Origin: Arthrobacter sp. zg-Y1110
GTDB lineage: Bacteria; Actinomycetota; Actinomycetes; Actinomycetales; Micrococcaceae
DNA: 64,000 bases
NCBI RefSeq assembly: GCF_025244865.1
Contig: NZ_CP104272.1
Location: 1,860,001 to 1,924,000 of the forward strand
Direction: 5' to 3'
How positions within the stretch are numbered: the stretch's first letter is position 1; each line of letters starts with the position of its first letter. Below, piece after piece: positions 8,394-17,100 of this stretch. The notes beneath the pieces are model-generated. The model had not been told where the DNA came from. It ran no database searches and was given only the letters and a program-made list of their open reading frames with translations. The translations under genes and the position numbers were made by a program.

Positions 8394-9617
8394 ATGATTG
8401 ATGCTGCCGGCCTGCTGGTTGCCGCCAAGGAACTCGACGCCGCCGACCCCCTCGCGGGCTACCGGGACCGGTTCCTGCCGGCAGAGGGAGTCCGGGCGTA
8501 TCTGGACGGAAATTCGCTGGGCCGCCCGCTCCGCGCCACCGCCGAAAACCTGCAGGACTTCATCTCCCGCCAGTGGGGCGGACGGCTGATCCGAGGCTGG
8601 GACGAGCAGTGGCTCGAGCTGCCCGGCCGGATCGGCGACGCACTCGGCGAGGTGGCGCTCGGCGCCGCCCCCGGACAGTGCATCGTGGCGGATTCCACCA
8701 CTGTGCTGCTCTACAAACTGGCCCGCGCCGCCGTCGCCGCCCGCCCCGGCCGGTCCGAGATCCTGCTCGATGCCGACAATTTCCCGACGGACCGGTACGT
8801 CCTGGAAGGCGTGGCCCGCGAATGCGGGCTGACCCTGCGCTGGGTGTCAGCCGACTACGCCGGCGGAGTGAGCGCCGAAGCGGTGGCGGACGCCGTCGGC
8901 CCGCAGACGGCGCTGGCCGTATTCAGCCACGTGGCCTACCGCTCCGGCTACCTTGCCGATTCAGCGGCAATCAACCAGATTGTGCACGACGCCGGCGGGC
9001 TGGTCCTGTGGGACCTGTGCCATTCGGTGGGCGCCGTACCGGCCGAGCTGGATGCCGAGGGCGCGGACTACGCCGTCGGCTGCAGCTACAAGTACCTCAA
9101 CGGCGGGCCGGGCGCGCCGGCCTGGGCCTACGTGGCCGCCCGCCACCAGTCGGACTTCTCCCAGCCCATCCAGGGCTGGCTGGGTTCCAGTGACCCGTTC
9201 GGCATGGCGCAGGGCTATGTTCCGGCCGAGGGCATCCGCCGCCTGGTCTCGGGCACCCCTCCCATCCTGGGCATGCTCGCCATGCAGGACATGATTGCCC
9301 TGATCCGGGAGGCCGGCATGGACGCCGTCCGCGCGAAGTCGCAGGCGCTTACCGAGTACGCCGTCGCAGCTGTGGACGCGCTGCTGGCGCCGCGCGGCGT
9401 CGTGCTGGCCTCGCCGCGCGATCCGGAGCGCCGCGGCAGCCACATCACCGTCGACCATCCGAAGTTCAAAGCGGTGACCGCCGCGCTCTGGGAGCAGGGG
9501 ATCATTCCGGACTACCGCAATCCGGACGGCATCCGGCTGGGCCTGTCGCCCCTGTCCACGTCCTTTGTGGAGACCTTCACCGGAATCGAAGCGGTGCTGG
9601 CCGAGCTCCAGGGCTAG
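8394..9617 (+). CDS. kynU: Kynureninase
   Basis: A 407-residue PLP enzyme of fold type I that cleaves kynurenine to anthranilate and alanine. The sequence shows YLDGNSLGRP near residue 37, the phosphate-binding region with ADSTTVLLYKL, DLCHSVGAVP and the Schiff-base lysine K233 in GCSYKYLNGGPGAPA. All are kynureninase signatures. No tryptophan 2,3-dioxygenase or formamidase gene lies next to it, so the other steps of the kynurenine route must be elsewhere. The gene stands alone between a terminator and a convergent stress-protein gene. It is probably transcribed leaderless from the TAAGGT box. Confidence 0.93.
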   Translation: MIDAAGLLVAAKELDAADPLAGYRDRFLPAEGVRAYLDGNSLGRPLRATAENLQDFISRQWGGRLIRGWDEQWLELPGRIGDALGEVALGAAPGQCIVADSTTVLLYKLARAAVAARPGRSEILLDADNFPTDRYVLEGVARECGLTLRWVSADYAGGVSAEAVADAVGPQTALAVFSHVAYRSGYLADSAAINQIVHDAGGLVLWDLCHSVGAVPAELDAEGADYAVGCSYKYLNGGPGAPAWAYVAARHQSDFSQPIQGWLGSSDPFGMAQGYVPAEGIRRLVSGTPPILGMLAMQDMIALIREAGMDAVRAKSQALTEYAVAAVDALLAPRGVVLASPRDPERRGSHITVDHPKFKAVTAALWEQGIIPDYRNPDGIRLGLSPLSTSFVETFTGIEAVLAELQG

Positions 9618-9642
9618 CCAGGCCTCACGCCTGGCCGGCTTT
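9617..9642. terminator. Hairpin between the convergent kynU and stress-protein genes
   Basis: GCCAGGC-CTCAC-GCCTGGC lies across the two gene ends and is followed on the plus strand by a short TTT. The poor T-tract lowers confidence that it is an intrinsic terminator. Confidence 0.45.
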
Positions 9643-10017
9643 GACCGCCAGAACCGGGCAGGAAGCCTCCAGCAGCACACGCTGGGAAGTGCTGCCCAGG
9701 AAAAGCTTGCCCACCGGCGTCCGGTGCCGGATCCCCAGCACCACCAGGCGGGCACCGTGGTCCTGGGCAGCCTTCAGGATTTCCTCGGACGCATCAAAAT
9801 CCCCCGTAGGGTGAAGCAGGACGTGGGAAACCCCGCTGCCCTCCAGGACGCCGGTCAGCGTCTGCAGATAGTCCGGGGTATGTTCCTGCCGCGGCTTGCG
9901 CGTGCTCTCCACATTGACCACCACGAGTCCGGTGGCCAGGTCCCGGGCCGCGCGGAGCGCAGCTCGCAGCGCTGTTTCCCCCTCCGGCGTGGGGACGTAT
10001 CCGACGACGACGCTCAT
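9625..10017 (-). CDS. Universal stress protein (UspA family)
   Basis: A single-domain 130-residue protein starting MSVVVGYVPTPEG. It contains a Usp Rossmann-type fold ending in the nucleotide-loop pattern VVLGIRHRTPVGKLFLGSTS, a variant of the ATP-binding G-2x-G-9x-G(S/T) motif. The ATG at 10017 is preceded by a GAAGGAAG ribosome-binding site. An in-frame TTG at 10056 would overlap the permease stop but lacks such a site. It lies immediately downstream of the APC permease in the same direction, probably as one operon, so it may be co-expressed with amino-acid transport. Confidence 0.9.
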   Translation of the reverse strand: MSVVVGYVPTPEGETALRAALRAARDLATGLVVVNVESTRKPRQEHTPDYLQTLTGVLEGSGVSHVLLHPTGDFDASEEILKAAQDHGARLVVLGIRHRTPVGKLFLGSTSQRVLLEASCPVLAVKAGQA

Positions 10018-10052
10018 GGCTTCCTTCTTCCTGCCTGCTTCATCGCTGGCAC

Positions 10053-11456
10053 TCAACTCAGCTGCGTGGGGTCGCTGAAACGGGTTTTACGCGCCTTGAC
10101 CGCCCGGTTCCAGATCCAGGTGAGGACCCACAGCACCAGTCCGAGCAGCAGCAGCAACCCGGCAATCCGGTACTCGATGGCGTCCTGCGCCCAAGGACCA
10201 AGCAGGAAGGCGCAGGTTGCGGCACCGATGAAGGGCATGATGCCGGGGGAGCGGAAGTGCGGCCGGTCCACCGGTGTTCGGCGCAGGACGATGCACGCGA
10301 TGTTCACCACCGTGAAGACGGCCAGCAGGAGGAGCGCGGTGGTTCCGCCAAGCGCCGTCACAGTTTCCCGGCCCATGAAGTTGGTGACCACGATGATCAG
10401 GCCCGCTGCGATGGCCGTCGTGAAGACGATGGATGCCCAGGGAGTGCGGCGTCCGGGGAGGACGGCGGACAGTGCGCGGGGCAGGACGTCCTGCTTTGCC
10501 ATGCCGTAGAGCAGGCGGCTGGCCATCAGCATGTTGATCAGGGCGGTATTGGCCACGGCAAAGATGGACAGGAAAGGATAGATGGTGTCCACGGGGAGGT
10601 TGGGGGCGCCGGCGCGCACCACTTCCAACAGCGGGGTGGCGGATTCGGACAGTTGGCCCACCGGCACCACGGCCACGGCTGCGATGGACACCAGGAGATA
10701 GACGGAGACCGTGATGGTCAAGCCGGTCAGCATGACCTTCGGGAAAATCCGGGACGGGTCGCGGGTCTCTTCCGCCATGTTCACCGAGTCTTCAAAACCG
10801 ACCATGGAGAAGAAGGCCAGGGCGGTGGCGCCGGTAAGGGCCAGGAACACGCTCTTGCCGGTTTCGGTTTCAAACACGACCACCCGGGAGAAGTCCGCGT
10901 TGCCCTGGCTCATGGCCCAGAACCCGATGGCGATCACGATCAGGAGCCCGGTCAGCTCAATGGCCGTCAGGACGATGTTGAACTTCACGCTTTCTGCGGC
11001 ACCCCGCAGGTTGACCACGGCCAGCAGCAGCATGAAGGTGACAGCGACCGCCGTGACCCCGGTCTGCCCCCACTCGAGCTGAAATCCGACTATGAAGTTC
11101 TCGGCAAGGAATTTCGACGCCGTGGACGCGGAAGTAATCCCGGAGCAGAGCACCCCGAAGGTCACGAGGAAGGTCAGGAAATGCACCCCGAAGGCCTTAT
11201 GCGTGTAGAGGGCCGCACCGGCGGCCTGCGGATACTTCGTCACCAGTTCCAGGTAGGACAAGGCAGTAATCGTCGCCACCGCGAAGGCGAGCAGGATCGG
11301 CGCCCAGGCTGCGCCTCCGATCTCTCCGGCCACCTGTCCGGTCAGGGCATAGACGCCGGTGCCCAGGATGTCGCCGACAATAAAGAGCAGCAACAGCTTG
11401 GTGCCCATGACCCGCTTGAGCTCGGGCTGGACGGTTTCCGCCTTGATGTCAGCCAT
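10053..11456 (-). CDS. APC-superfamily amino-acid permease
   Basis: A 467-residue integral membrane transporter with about 12 hydrophobic segments. The first helix carries the glycine-rich LFIVGDILGTGVYALTG motif of APC permeases, and EDSVNMAEETRDPSRIFPK, after the fifth or sixth helix, is typical of the cationic amino-acid branch. The substrate is not determined by sequence. The start has a GGAAGGA site just upstream. The downstream universal stress gene follows within 36 bp. The polar C-terminus after the last helix (ending ...DPTQLS) is cytoplasmic. Confidence 0.9.
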   Translation of the reverse strand: MADIKAETVQPELKRVMGTKLLLLFIVGDILGTGVYALTGQVAGEIGGAAWAPILLAFAVATITALSYLELVTKYPQAAGAALYTHKAFGVHFLTFLVTFGVLCSGITSASTASKFLAENFIVGFQLEWGQTGVTAVAVTFMLLLAVVNLRGAAESVKFNIVLTAIELTGLLIVIAIGFWAMSQGNADFSRVVVFETETGKSVFLALTGATALAFFSMVGFEDSVNMAEETRDPSRIFPKVMLTGLTITVSVYLLVSIAAVAVVPVGQLSESATPLLEVVRAGAPNLPVDTIYPFLSIFAVANTALINMLMASRLLYGMAKQDVLPRALSAVLPGRRTPWASIVFTTAIAAGLIIVVTNFMGRETVTALGGTTALLLLAVFTVVNIACIVLRRTPVDRPHFRSPGIMPFIGAATCAFLLGPWAQDAIEYRIAGLLLLLGLVLWVLTWIWNRAVKARKTRFSDPTQLS

Positions 11457-11544
11457 GGCTGTCCTTCCGGACGTTCAGGGATGCCGCGTTGGTCGGTATT
11501 CTGCGCGGTGCCGCCGTCTTTAGGCAATGGGCTGCGCTGACGGT

Positions 11545-12843
11545 TTACCCGGGTGCCGCGGGAATTACCCGGACTGCACCGATCCGCCGTCCCCGCACGC
11601 CGAGTACCTCGAGCCGGCAGTCCGGACCCTGCACCGTGTCGCCGGGCCGGGCCATCCGGCCCAGCCGCTCCAGGATGTACCCGGCCACCGTTTCATACTG
11701 GCCCTCGGGGAGGCCCACACCTGTCAGCCGTTCGAACTCCTGCAGGATGAGTGCACCGTCCACCACCAGCTGTCCCTTTTCCCTGCGGTAACGGTCCTCG
11801 GGGTCCCGGCCCGTGTCGTACTCGTCGTAGATTTCACCGACCAGTTCCTCCACCAGGTCTTCCAGCGTGACAATGCCGTCAGTGCCGCCGTATTCATCCG
11901 CCACTATCGCGATATGGCTGTTCTCCCGGCGCATCCTGCCCAGGGACGGCAGGACTGCTGCAGTCCCCGGCAGGAACAGCACGGGCCGCAGGATGTCGGC
12001 TACGGTGCGTTCATCCGGACCGGCCACGTCCGGGTCCGGCATCAGGTCCCGGACGTGGATGAAGCCCAGGACGTCGTCCACCGATGCACCGGTTACCGGG
12101 TACCGGGAATAGGGCAGGTTCCGTACCCGGCGCCGGGCTTCTTCCAGCGGAAGGTCCGCCCGGATGAACACCACTTCGGTCCGGGGACGCATCACCTCCT
12201 GCACCAGTCTGGTGCGTGCTCCGAAGACGTCAGAGAGGATCCGGCGGCTGTCGTCGGCCAGCATGGGGCTTGCCGCCACCATGTCCCAGAGTTCCTGGCT
12301 GCTGACCGGCACGGTCTTTACATTTGGATTTCCGCCCAGCAAACGCACCACGGAATCGGTCGAGAAGGACAGGAGCCGGATGGCGGGGCGCATCAGTACC
12401 GCAAACACGTTCAGTGCGGGGGAGAGGATCCGGGCGTAGAGGACGGCATTCTGCATGGCCAGCCGCTTGGGCACCAGTTCCGAGAACACCAGGGACAGGT
12501 AAGCCACAACGAGGGTCAGCAGGATGAACGCCGTTGCCTCCGCCGCGGACCCGGGCAGCCCCCACTGCCGCAGCAGCGGAACAGCCGCCGGTGCCAGGGC
12601 CGAGGCACCGTAGGCGGCCGAAAAGAAGCCGGTCAGGGTCACGCCGATCTGAACGGCAGACAGGAAGAGGTTGGGGTTGCGGGCCAGTTGGGCGGTGCGC
12701 CTGCCCTGCTTTCCGCTACGCTCCATGCCGCTGATCTGGCTCTCGCGGAGCGAGACCAGCGCCATCTCCGTGCCGGCGAAGATCCCGCCCAGCAGGATGA
12801 AGAAAACCACGAGCAGGAGATTGAAAACCACGCCGCCGTCCAT
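11545..12843 (-). CDS. Hemolysin C/CorC-type CNNM-CBS membrane protein
   Basis: A 432-residue protein of the CNNM/CorC family, linked to Mg2+/Co2+ homeostasis. Residues 1-190 form a CNNM transmembrane domain with 3-4 helices; GTEMALVSLRESQI near residue 25 and FSELVPKRLAMQN are family hallmarks. Two CBS motifs follow (EVMRPRTEVVFIRAD and the region around VADEYGGTDGIVTLEDLVEE), then a C-terminal transporter-associated domain. The open frame extends upstream to 13002. The ATG at 12843 is preferred because the first helix follows it directly and TACCCT lies 6 nt upstream. Confidence 0.9.
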   Translation of the reverse strand: MDGGVVFNLLLVVFFILLGGIFAGTEMALVSLRESQISGMERSGKQGRRTAQLARNPNLFLSAVQIGVTLTGFFSAAYGASALAPAAVPLLRQWGLPGSAAEATAFILLTLVVAYLSLVFSELVPKRLAMQNAVLYARILSPALNVFAVLMRPAIRLLSFSTDSVVRLLGGNPNVKTVPVSSQELWDMVAASPMLADDSRRILSDVFGARTRLVQEVMRPRTEVVFIRADLPLEEARRRVRNLPYSRYPVTGASVDDVLGFIHVRDLMPDPDVAGPDERTVADILRPVLFLPGTAAVLPSLGRMRRENSHIAIVADEYGGTDGIVTLEDLVEELVGEIYDEYDTGRDPEDRYRREKGQLVVDGALILQEFERLTGVGLPEGQYETVAGYILERLGRMARPGDTVQGPDCRLEVLGVRGRRIGAVRVIPAAPG

Positions 12844-12849
12844 ACCCAG

Positions 12850-12855
12850 AGGGTA
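12850..12855 (-). promoter_or_regulatory. Leaderless -10 box of the CorC-type gene
   Basis: TACCCT on the minus strand ends 6 nt before the ATG at 12843. No ribosome-binding site is present. Confidence 0.45.
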
Positions 12856-12986
12856 CCGGTGCACGGCGGCGCATTGACCCCCCTCCGCCGGGGGGAAGAA
12901 AATGGGACGGTAACAGTCTGTTCCGACACAGCTGCGGCCGGCCGCCAGGCCGGGCGCAGAGCGTACCAGTGAAAGCGGTCGGCACC

Positions 12987-13412
12987 ATGAGCACTGTCCC
13001 ACACCCCGCAGCGACCTCCGGCTGGACCAACTGGATCCGTTTTGCCGGCGTCATCCTGCTTGTGAACGGAATCTTCAGCGTTGTGGTGGCCCTCGCCGCG
13101 CTGGTCGGGTCCAACACCTACTACGCGGTGGTGGAGGGCGACCTGCTGCTCTTTGATACCACCGGCTGGGGCTGGTGGAACATGGTCCTCGGCATTTTCC
13201 TGATTGCCACCGCCTTCGGGCTGTTCGCCTCCGCTACATGGGCCCAGGTTGTCGGAGTGGTGCTGGCTGTGCTCAGCGCCGTCGTGCAGCTGCTGCTGGT
13301 GCCCGTGCAGCCTTGGTGGTCCCTGATCGTTATCTCCATTGACGTCTTGATCATCTACGCGCTTGTTGCGCACGGCCATGAGCACCGGCCGGCACCTGCG
13401 CCTCCGCGTTAG
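12987..13412 (+). CDS. Small four-helix membrane protein, DUF7144-like
   Basis: A 141-residue protein with four hydrophobic helices (about residues 20-45, 65-87, 90-108 and 112-130). The first helix is preceded by SGWTNWIRFAGVILLVNGIF, and WGWWNMVLGIFLIATAFGL is a conserved tryptophan-rich stretch of this actinobacterial family. Its function is unknown. I chose ATG 12987 over GTG 12969; neither has a clear ribosome-binding site. It diverges from the CorC-type gene and converges on a GAP-family gene, with no terminator in the 6-bp gap. Confidence 0.75.
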   Translation: MSTVPHPAATSGWTNWIRFAGVILLVNGIFSVVVALAALVGSNTYYAVVEGDLLLFDTTGWGWWNMVLGIFLIATAFGLFASATWAQVVGVVLAVLSAVVQLLLVPVQPWWSLIVISIDVLIIYALVAHGHEHRPAPAPPR

Positions 13413-13418
13413 TCCGGC

Positions 13419-14084
13419 TCACAACTGCAAGAGGTTATAGCCGGCCAGGAACACCCCGATCGCCAGTGCTGCCGCCGCGGTAATGCTGCGGCCCTTGCGC
13501 TGCAGCCAGGCGGACAGGGCCGCCAGCTGGGTCCGGGAACGGTCAGGGGAGCGCAGCCAGGTGGTGATCGGTACGACGACGGCGGACTGGGCCACCACGG
13601 CATACGCCAGGACCAGTACGGTGGCTTCCACGGGCGGCAGGTTCCGCACGCCGATCAGCGCTCCGGCGCTTACCGCGAGCAGTACCGCCTTCGGCCGCAG
13701 GTTCATGCCCGCACCCAGGGCGGCGAACTCCCAGACCCGTGCGGACTCCAACCTCGTCCGGAGCTTCTCCACCCTGCCGGTGCGGACCTTTGGTTTTGTC
13801 CGGAACAGGTAGAGCGCGTAAATGACCAGTGCGGCGCCGGCCAGGATGCCGAGGAACGCCGGAAACGCCACCTGGTCCAGGGTCGGCCGTGCCGGCAGGA
13901 AACGCAGGCCTGCCGCCGACAAGCCGACCACTGCGATCGATCCGGCAAGGCTGCCGGACAGGAACGGCAGCGCACCCCGCCGAGGCGTGGGAGAGAGCAG
14001 AATCATGATCGTGATGCTGACCGGCACCGAGCTCAGCGCCCCGGCAAGGGCAAAGGACACCAGGCTGGCGACGATGCTCAGCAC
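13419..14084 (-). CDS. GAP/Sap-family (LysE-like) membrane protein
   Basis: About 221 residues with six hydrophobic helices. SFALAGALSSVPVSITIMILLSP at the N-terminus and the central GAGMNLRPKAVLLAVSAG resemble the GPL-addressing (Sap) family, which belongs to the LysE transporter superfamily and is associated in mycobacteria with glycolipid export. The export role here is inferred only from the family. The start is uncertain: GTG 14084 places the first helix at the N-terminus, while a TTG at 14120 would add 12 residues. It follows the AI-2E transporter gene in the same direction with a 57-bp gap. Confidence 0.7.
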   Translation of the reverse strand: MLSIVASLVSFALAGALSSVPVSITIMILLSPTPRRGALPFLSGSLAGSIAVVGLSAAGLRFLPARPTLDQVAFPAFLGILAGAALVIYALYLFRTKPKVRTGRVEKLRTRLESARVWEFAALGAGMNLRPKAVLLAVSAGALIGVRNLPPVEATVLVLAYAVVAQSAVVVPITTWLRSPDRSRTQLAALSAWLQRKGRSITAAAALAIGVFLAGYNLLQL

Positions 14085-14141
14085 GGAGCACCGCCCCGGG
14101 CGGGAAGTGCAGGTGTGCAAACGGCCGGCGCAGGCACCCCG

Positions 14142-15296
14142 TCACGCCGCAGGCGCATCACCGCGGCGGGGACGGCCCGCGCCACGGCGCGCCCGGATTG
14201 CTGCGTCTTCCTGCGCCAGGAGGGGATCCAGGTCCTTCCGGTCTCCGGTGGCGGCCCGCCACCAGGAGAGGGACGGATCGGAGTCCAAAAGAATGGTCCG
14301 GGTGAGCAGGGTCAGGGGAACTGCGAGGATGGCGCCGACCGGGCCCAGGACCACGGCCCAGAACAGGACCGAGATGAAGGTCAGTGTCTCGCTGAGGTTC
14401 ACCGCGTTGCCCACGTACCTGGGCTGCACGATTGACTGGACCACGGCGTTGATTCCGCCGAAGACAATAACCACAACGGCCACGGTCGGCCAGCCGCCGG
14501 TGAGGTACCCGAAGAACAGCGGCGGAACGATGGCAATGAAGTATCCGACGTTCGGAATGAAGCTGCAGATGAATGAGAGCAGGCCCCAAAGCAGCGCCCC
14601 CGGCACATCGAGGATCACGAGGACCAGCCAGTTGAACAGCCCCTGGGCCACCCCCAGGACGGTGGTGGCGACCATGTAGCGGCGGACACCGGATGCGAAG
14701 TCTTCCAGCGCTGAAACCAGTGCAGGCCGGTGGGCCCTCAAATGGATCAGCAGTGCCGGGGTCCTGGATCCGTCGACGGCCATCAGGATCAGCAGGGTCA
14801 GGATAATGACCAGGGCGGTGACCAGGTTCGTAACATTTCCCAGCAGTCCGCTGACGAAGCCGATCAGGCGGCCGGGGTTGAAGCTGTCCTCGACGGCCTG
14901 CACCTGTTCCGCGCCGAATCCTGCCGCTGTCAGCAGGCTGGAGATGGAGGCCCCGGCCTGGGCGATCTGCGGAGCGAACTGGGGCAGCAGCGCGGAGAAC
15001 TGCGCCAGTGCAGCTACCAGGACGGCGGCGAAACCCGCCAGCAGGGCGAAAACGGCAGCGATTGCGCTTCCGGTGGCAAGGCCCCGGGGAATGCCGCGCC
15101 GCTGCAGCCACTGCCGCAGCGGATGTACGCAGAGGGTCAGCACCAGGGCAAGAAAGGCGGGGGTGAAAATCCCGCTGACGGCGGCAAGGCCGAAAGCGGC
15201 AATCGCCGCCCCGGCCAGGGTGAGCAGGATGACGGCGCTGCGTGGAAAAGCTGGAACCGCAGCGGCCGGACCGGTTTCCGCTGTGCCTGCTGACAT
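14142..15296 (-). CDS. AI-2E/PerM-family transporter
   Basis: A 384-residue membrane protein of the AI-2 exporter (TqsA/PerM) family with about eight helices and the family's long periplasmic-facing central region (residues 90-150). FICSFIPNVGYFIAIVPPLFFG near residue 240 and LVLGPVGAILAVPLTLL near residue 315 are the conserved re-entrant segments; the P-x-VG pattern is diagnostic. The substrate is unknown, and Na+/H+ antiport has also been described in this family. A strong AAAGGAGG site sits 5 nt before the ATG. TAGACT, about 25 bp upstream of the start, is the probable -10. Confidence 0.88.
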   Translation of the reverse strand: MSAGTAETGPAAAVPAFPRSAVILLTLAGAAIAAFGLAAVSGIFTPAFLALVLTLCVHPLRQWLQRRGIPRGLATGSAIAAVFALLAGFAAVLVAALAQFSALLPQFAPQIAQAGASISSLLTAAGFGAEQVQAVEDSFNPGRLIGFVSGLLGNVTNLVTALVIILTLLILMAVDGSRTPALLIHLRAHRPALVSALEDFASGVRRYMVATTVLGVAQGLFNWLVLVILDVPGALLWGLLSFICSFIPNVGYFIAIVPPLFFGYLTGGWPTVAVVVIVFGGINAVVQSIVQPRYVGNAVNLSETLTFISVLFWAVVLGPVGAILAVPLTLLTRTILLDSDPSLSWWRAATGDRKDLDPLLAQEDAAIRARRGAGRPRRGDAPAA

Positions 15297-15423
15297 AGCG
15301 GTCCTCCTTTTGCCTTGACACAGTCTAGGCAGCGCTGAGGGCCGGCCAGAAGGGACGCGGCGGTTTTCCGGCCACGCCGCACAGAGGTGGTTATTGTCAC
15401 ACTCGGCGGCGGGATCCGGACAA

Positions 15424-15465
15424 ACAAAAAAGTCCTCCCGGAATCCGTAGATTCCAGGAGGACTT
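15424..15465 (-). terminator. Terminator after tRNA-Leu
   Basis: AAGTCCTCC pairs with GGAGGACTT, extended by GGAATC/GATTCC around a TACG loop. Read on the minus strand it is followed by TTTTTTG. This is a very strong intrinsic terminator right after the tRNA. Confidence 0.9.
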
Positions 15466-15470
15466 CACTG

Positions 15471-15553
15471 TGCGCGGAGGGGGACTTGAACCCCCACCCT
15501 CGTTAGAGGACTAGCACCTCAAGCTAGCGCGTCTGCCATTCCGCCACCCGCGC
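15471..15553 (-). tRNA. tRNA-Leu (anticodon GAG)
   Basis: On the minus strand the 83-nt gene folds as a class II tRNA. The 7-bp acceptor stem is GCGCGGG/TCCGCGC, the D-arm starts TGGCGGAATGG, and the anticodon stem is CTAGC/GCTAG around the loop TTGAGGT (anticodon GAG). There is a long variable arm, and the T-arm is GGGGG-TTCAAGT-CCCCC. The discriminator base is A, as expected for leucine. The CCA end is not encoded. GAG reads CUC and CUU codons. Confidence 0.95.
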
Positions 15554-15747
15554 TTGGGTGATCTCCACAGGCTCTTCAGTTGTTCAAAAGCTGTGGAAGC
15601 AACGGGAAAAACTCTAACACGGTTTAGGCGTGAACCACGAATCGGCCCAAGCCGGGGGCCCGTTGGCGTTCCGTTGCCCGGAAATACGGCCCATCCTCCC
15701 GTTGCTCTGGCTAAGCTGGCTGCACAGTTCATCGAAGGAGAAGCCCC

Positions 15748-17070
15748 ATGCCTACAGACGTCCGAGCCGAGCAGCCCCGCGCCGAAGACGAGGTGGCCCG
15801 GATCTGCCAGGAGCTCATCCGTTTCGACACCTCCAACTTCGGCGACAACTCCGGCCCGGGGGAGCGTGCCGCCGCGGAGTACACCGCCGGACTGATCGAA
15901 GAAGCCGGGTTGTCCGCGGATCTCTTCGAGTCTGCCCCCGGACGCGCCTCCGTGGTCACGCGGATGGAGGGCACCGATTCCTCCCTGCCCGCCCTCGTGG
16001 TCCACGGCCACCTTGACGTGGTTCCGGCGCAGAAAGAGGACTGGACCGTGGACCCGTTCAGCGGCGAGGAACGCGACGGCCTGATCTGGGGCCGCGGGGC
16101 CGTGGACATGAAGGACATGGATGCCATGATCCTGTCCGTGATGCGTTCCATGGCCCGCACCGGAACACGTCCGCGGCGGGACATTGTCTTCGCGTTCTTC
16201 GCCGACGAAGAAGCCGGAGGCGACTACGGCGCACGCTGGGCCGTGGAACACCGCCCGGAACTGTTCGACGGCGCCACGGAGGCCATCTCCGAGGTGGGCG
16301 GATTCTCGGCCACCATCGGCGGGAAGCGGACGTATCTGCTGCAGACAGCGGAAAAGGGCATCTCCTGGCTGCGGCTGGTCGCCCACGGCCGTGCCGGGCA
16401 CGGTTCCCAGATCAACACCGACAACGCGGTCACCCGGCTGGCCCGCGCCGTCGCCAATATCGGCAGCCATCCCTGGCCCATCGAACTGACGGACACTACC
16501 CGTGCCTTCCTGGACGGCGTCACCGAACTCACCGGCGTCGAGTTCGATCCGGAGAACCCGGACCGGATCCTCGCCGAACTGGGCACCGTTGCCCGGTTTG
16601 TAGGCGCCACCCTGCAGAACACCTCCAACCCGACCGTGTTGAAGGCCGGGTACAAACACAACGTCATCCCCGGCACCGCCGAGGCCCTGATCGATGCCCG
16701 GACCCTGCCCGGGCAGGAGGAACAGGTGCTGGCCACTATCCGGGAACTTGCCGGCGAAGGCATCGACATCAGCTACGAGCACCAGGACGTGTCCCTCGAA
16801 GTGCCGTTCAAGGGCAACCTGGTCGACTCGATGATCTCCGCCCTGCAGGCAGAGGATCCGGGGGCTCCGGTGCTGCCCTACACGCTTTCGGGCGGCACGG
16901 ACAACAAGTCCCTCAGCCGGCTGGGCATCACCGGGTACGGCTTCGCCCCGCTGCGCCTGCCTGAGGACCTGGACTTCACCGGCATGTTCCACGGCGTCGA
17001 TGAACGGGTTCCGGTGGACTCCCTGAAGTTCGGCACCCGGGTCCTGTCCCGACTGCTGACCGATTACTGA
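15748..17070 (+). CDS. M20/M25/M40-family metallopeptidase (dipeptidase, DapE2-like)
   Basis: A 440-residue zinc aminoacylase/peptidase. VVHGHLDVVPA carries metal ligand H88 and catalytic D90, WGRGAVDMKD holds the bridging aspartate, and DEEAGG holds E154/E155 (general base and ligand). The lid domain lies at about residues 195-310, and HGVDERVPV near the C-terminus contains the last histidine ligand. AAGGAG 9 nt before the ATG sets the start. It sits upstream of an acyl-CoA dehydrogenase gene with a 30-bp gap. Mycobacteria carry the same enzyme at this point of the uppP-mshC region. Confidence 0.9.
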   Translation: MPTDVRAEQPRAEDEVARICQELIRFDTSNFGDNSGPGERAAAEYTAGLIEEAGLSADLFESAPGRASVVTRMEGTDSSLPALVVHGHLDVVPAQKEDWTVDPFSGEERDGLIWGRGAVDMKDMDAMILSVMRSMARTGTRPRRDIVFAFFADEEAGGDYGARWAVEHRPELFDGATEAISEVGGFSATIGGKRTYLLQTAEKGISWLRLVAHGRAGHGSQINTDNAVTRLARAVANIGSHPWPIELTDTTRAFLDGVTELTGVEFDPENPDRILAELGTVARFVGATLQNTSNPTVLKAGYKHNVIPGTAEALIDARTLPGQEEQVLATIRELAGEGIDISYEHQDVSLEVPFKGNLVDSMISALQAEDPGAPVLPYTLSGGTDNKSLSRLGITGYGFAPLRLPEDLDFTGMFHGVDERVPVDSLKFGTRVLSRLLTDY

Positions 17071-17100
17071 TCCCTTCCCCGCCTTTCGAAGGAGAACACC

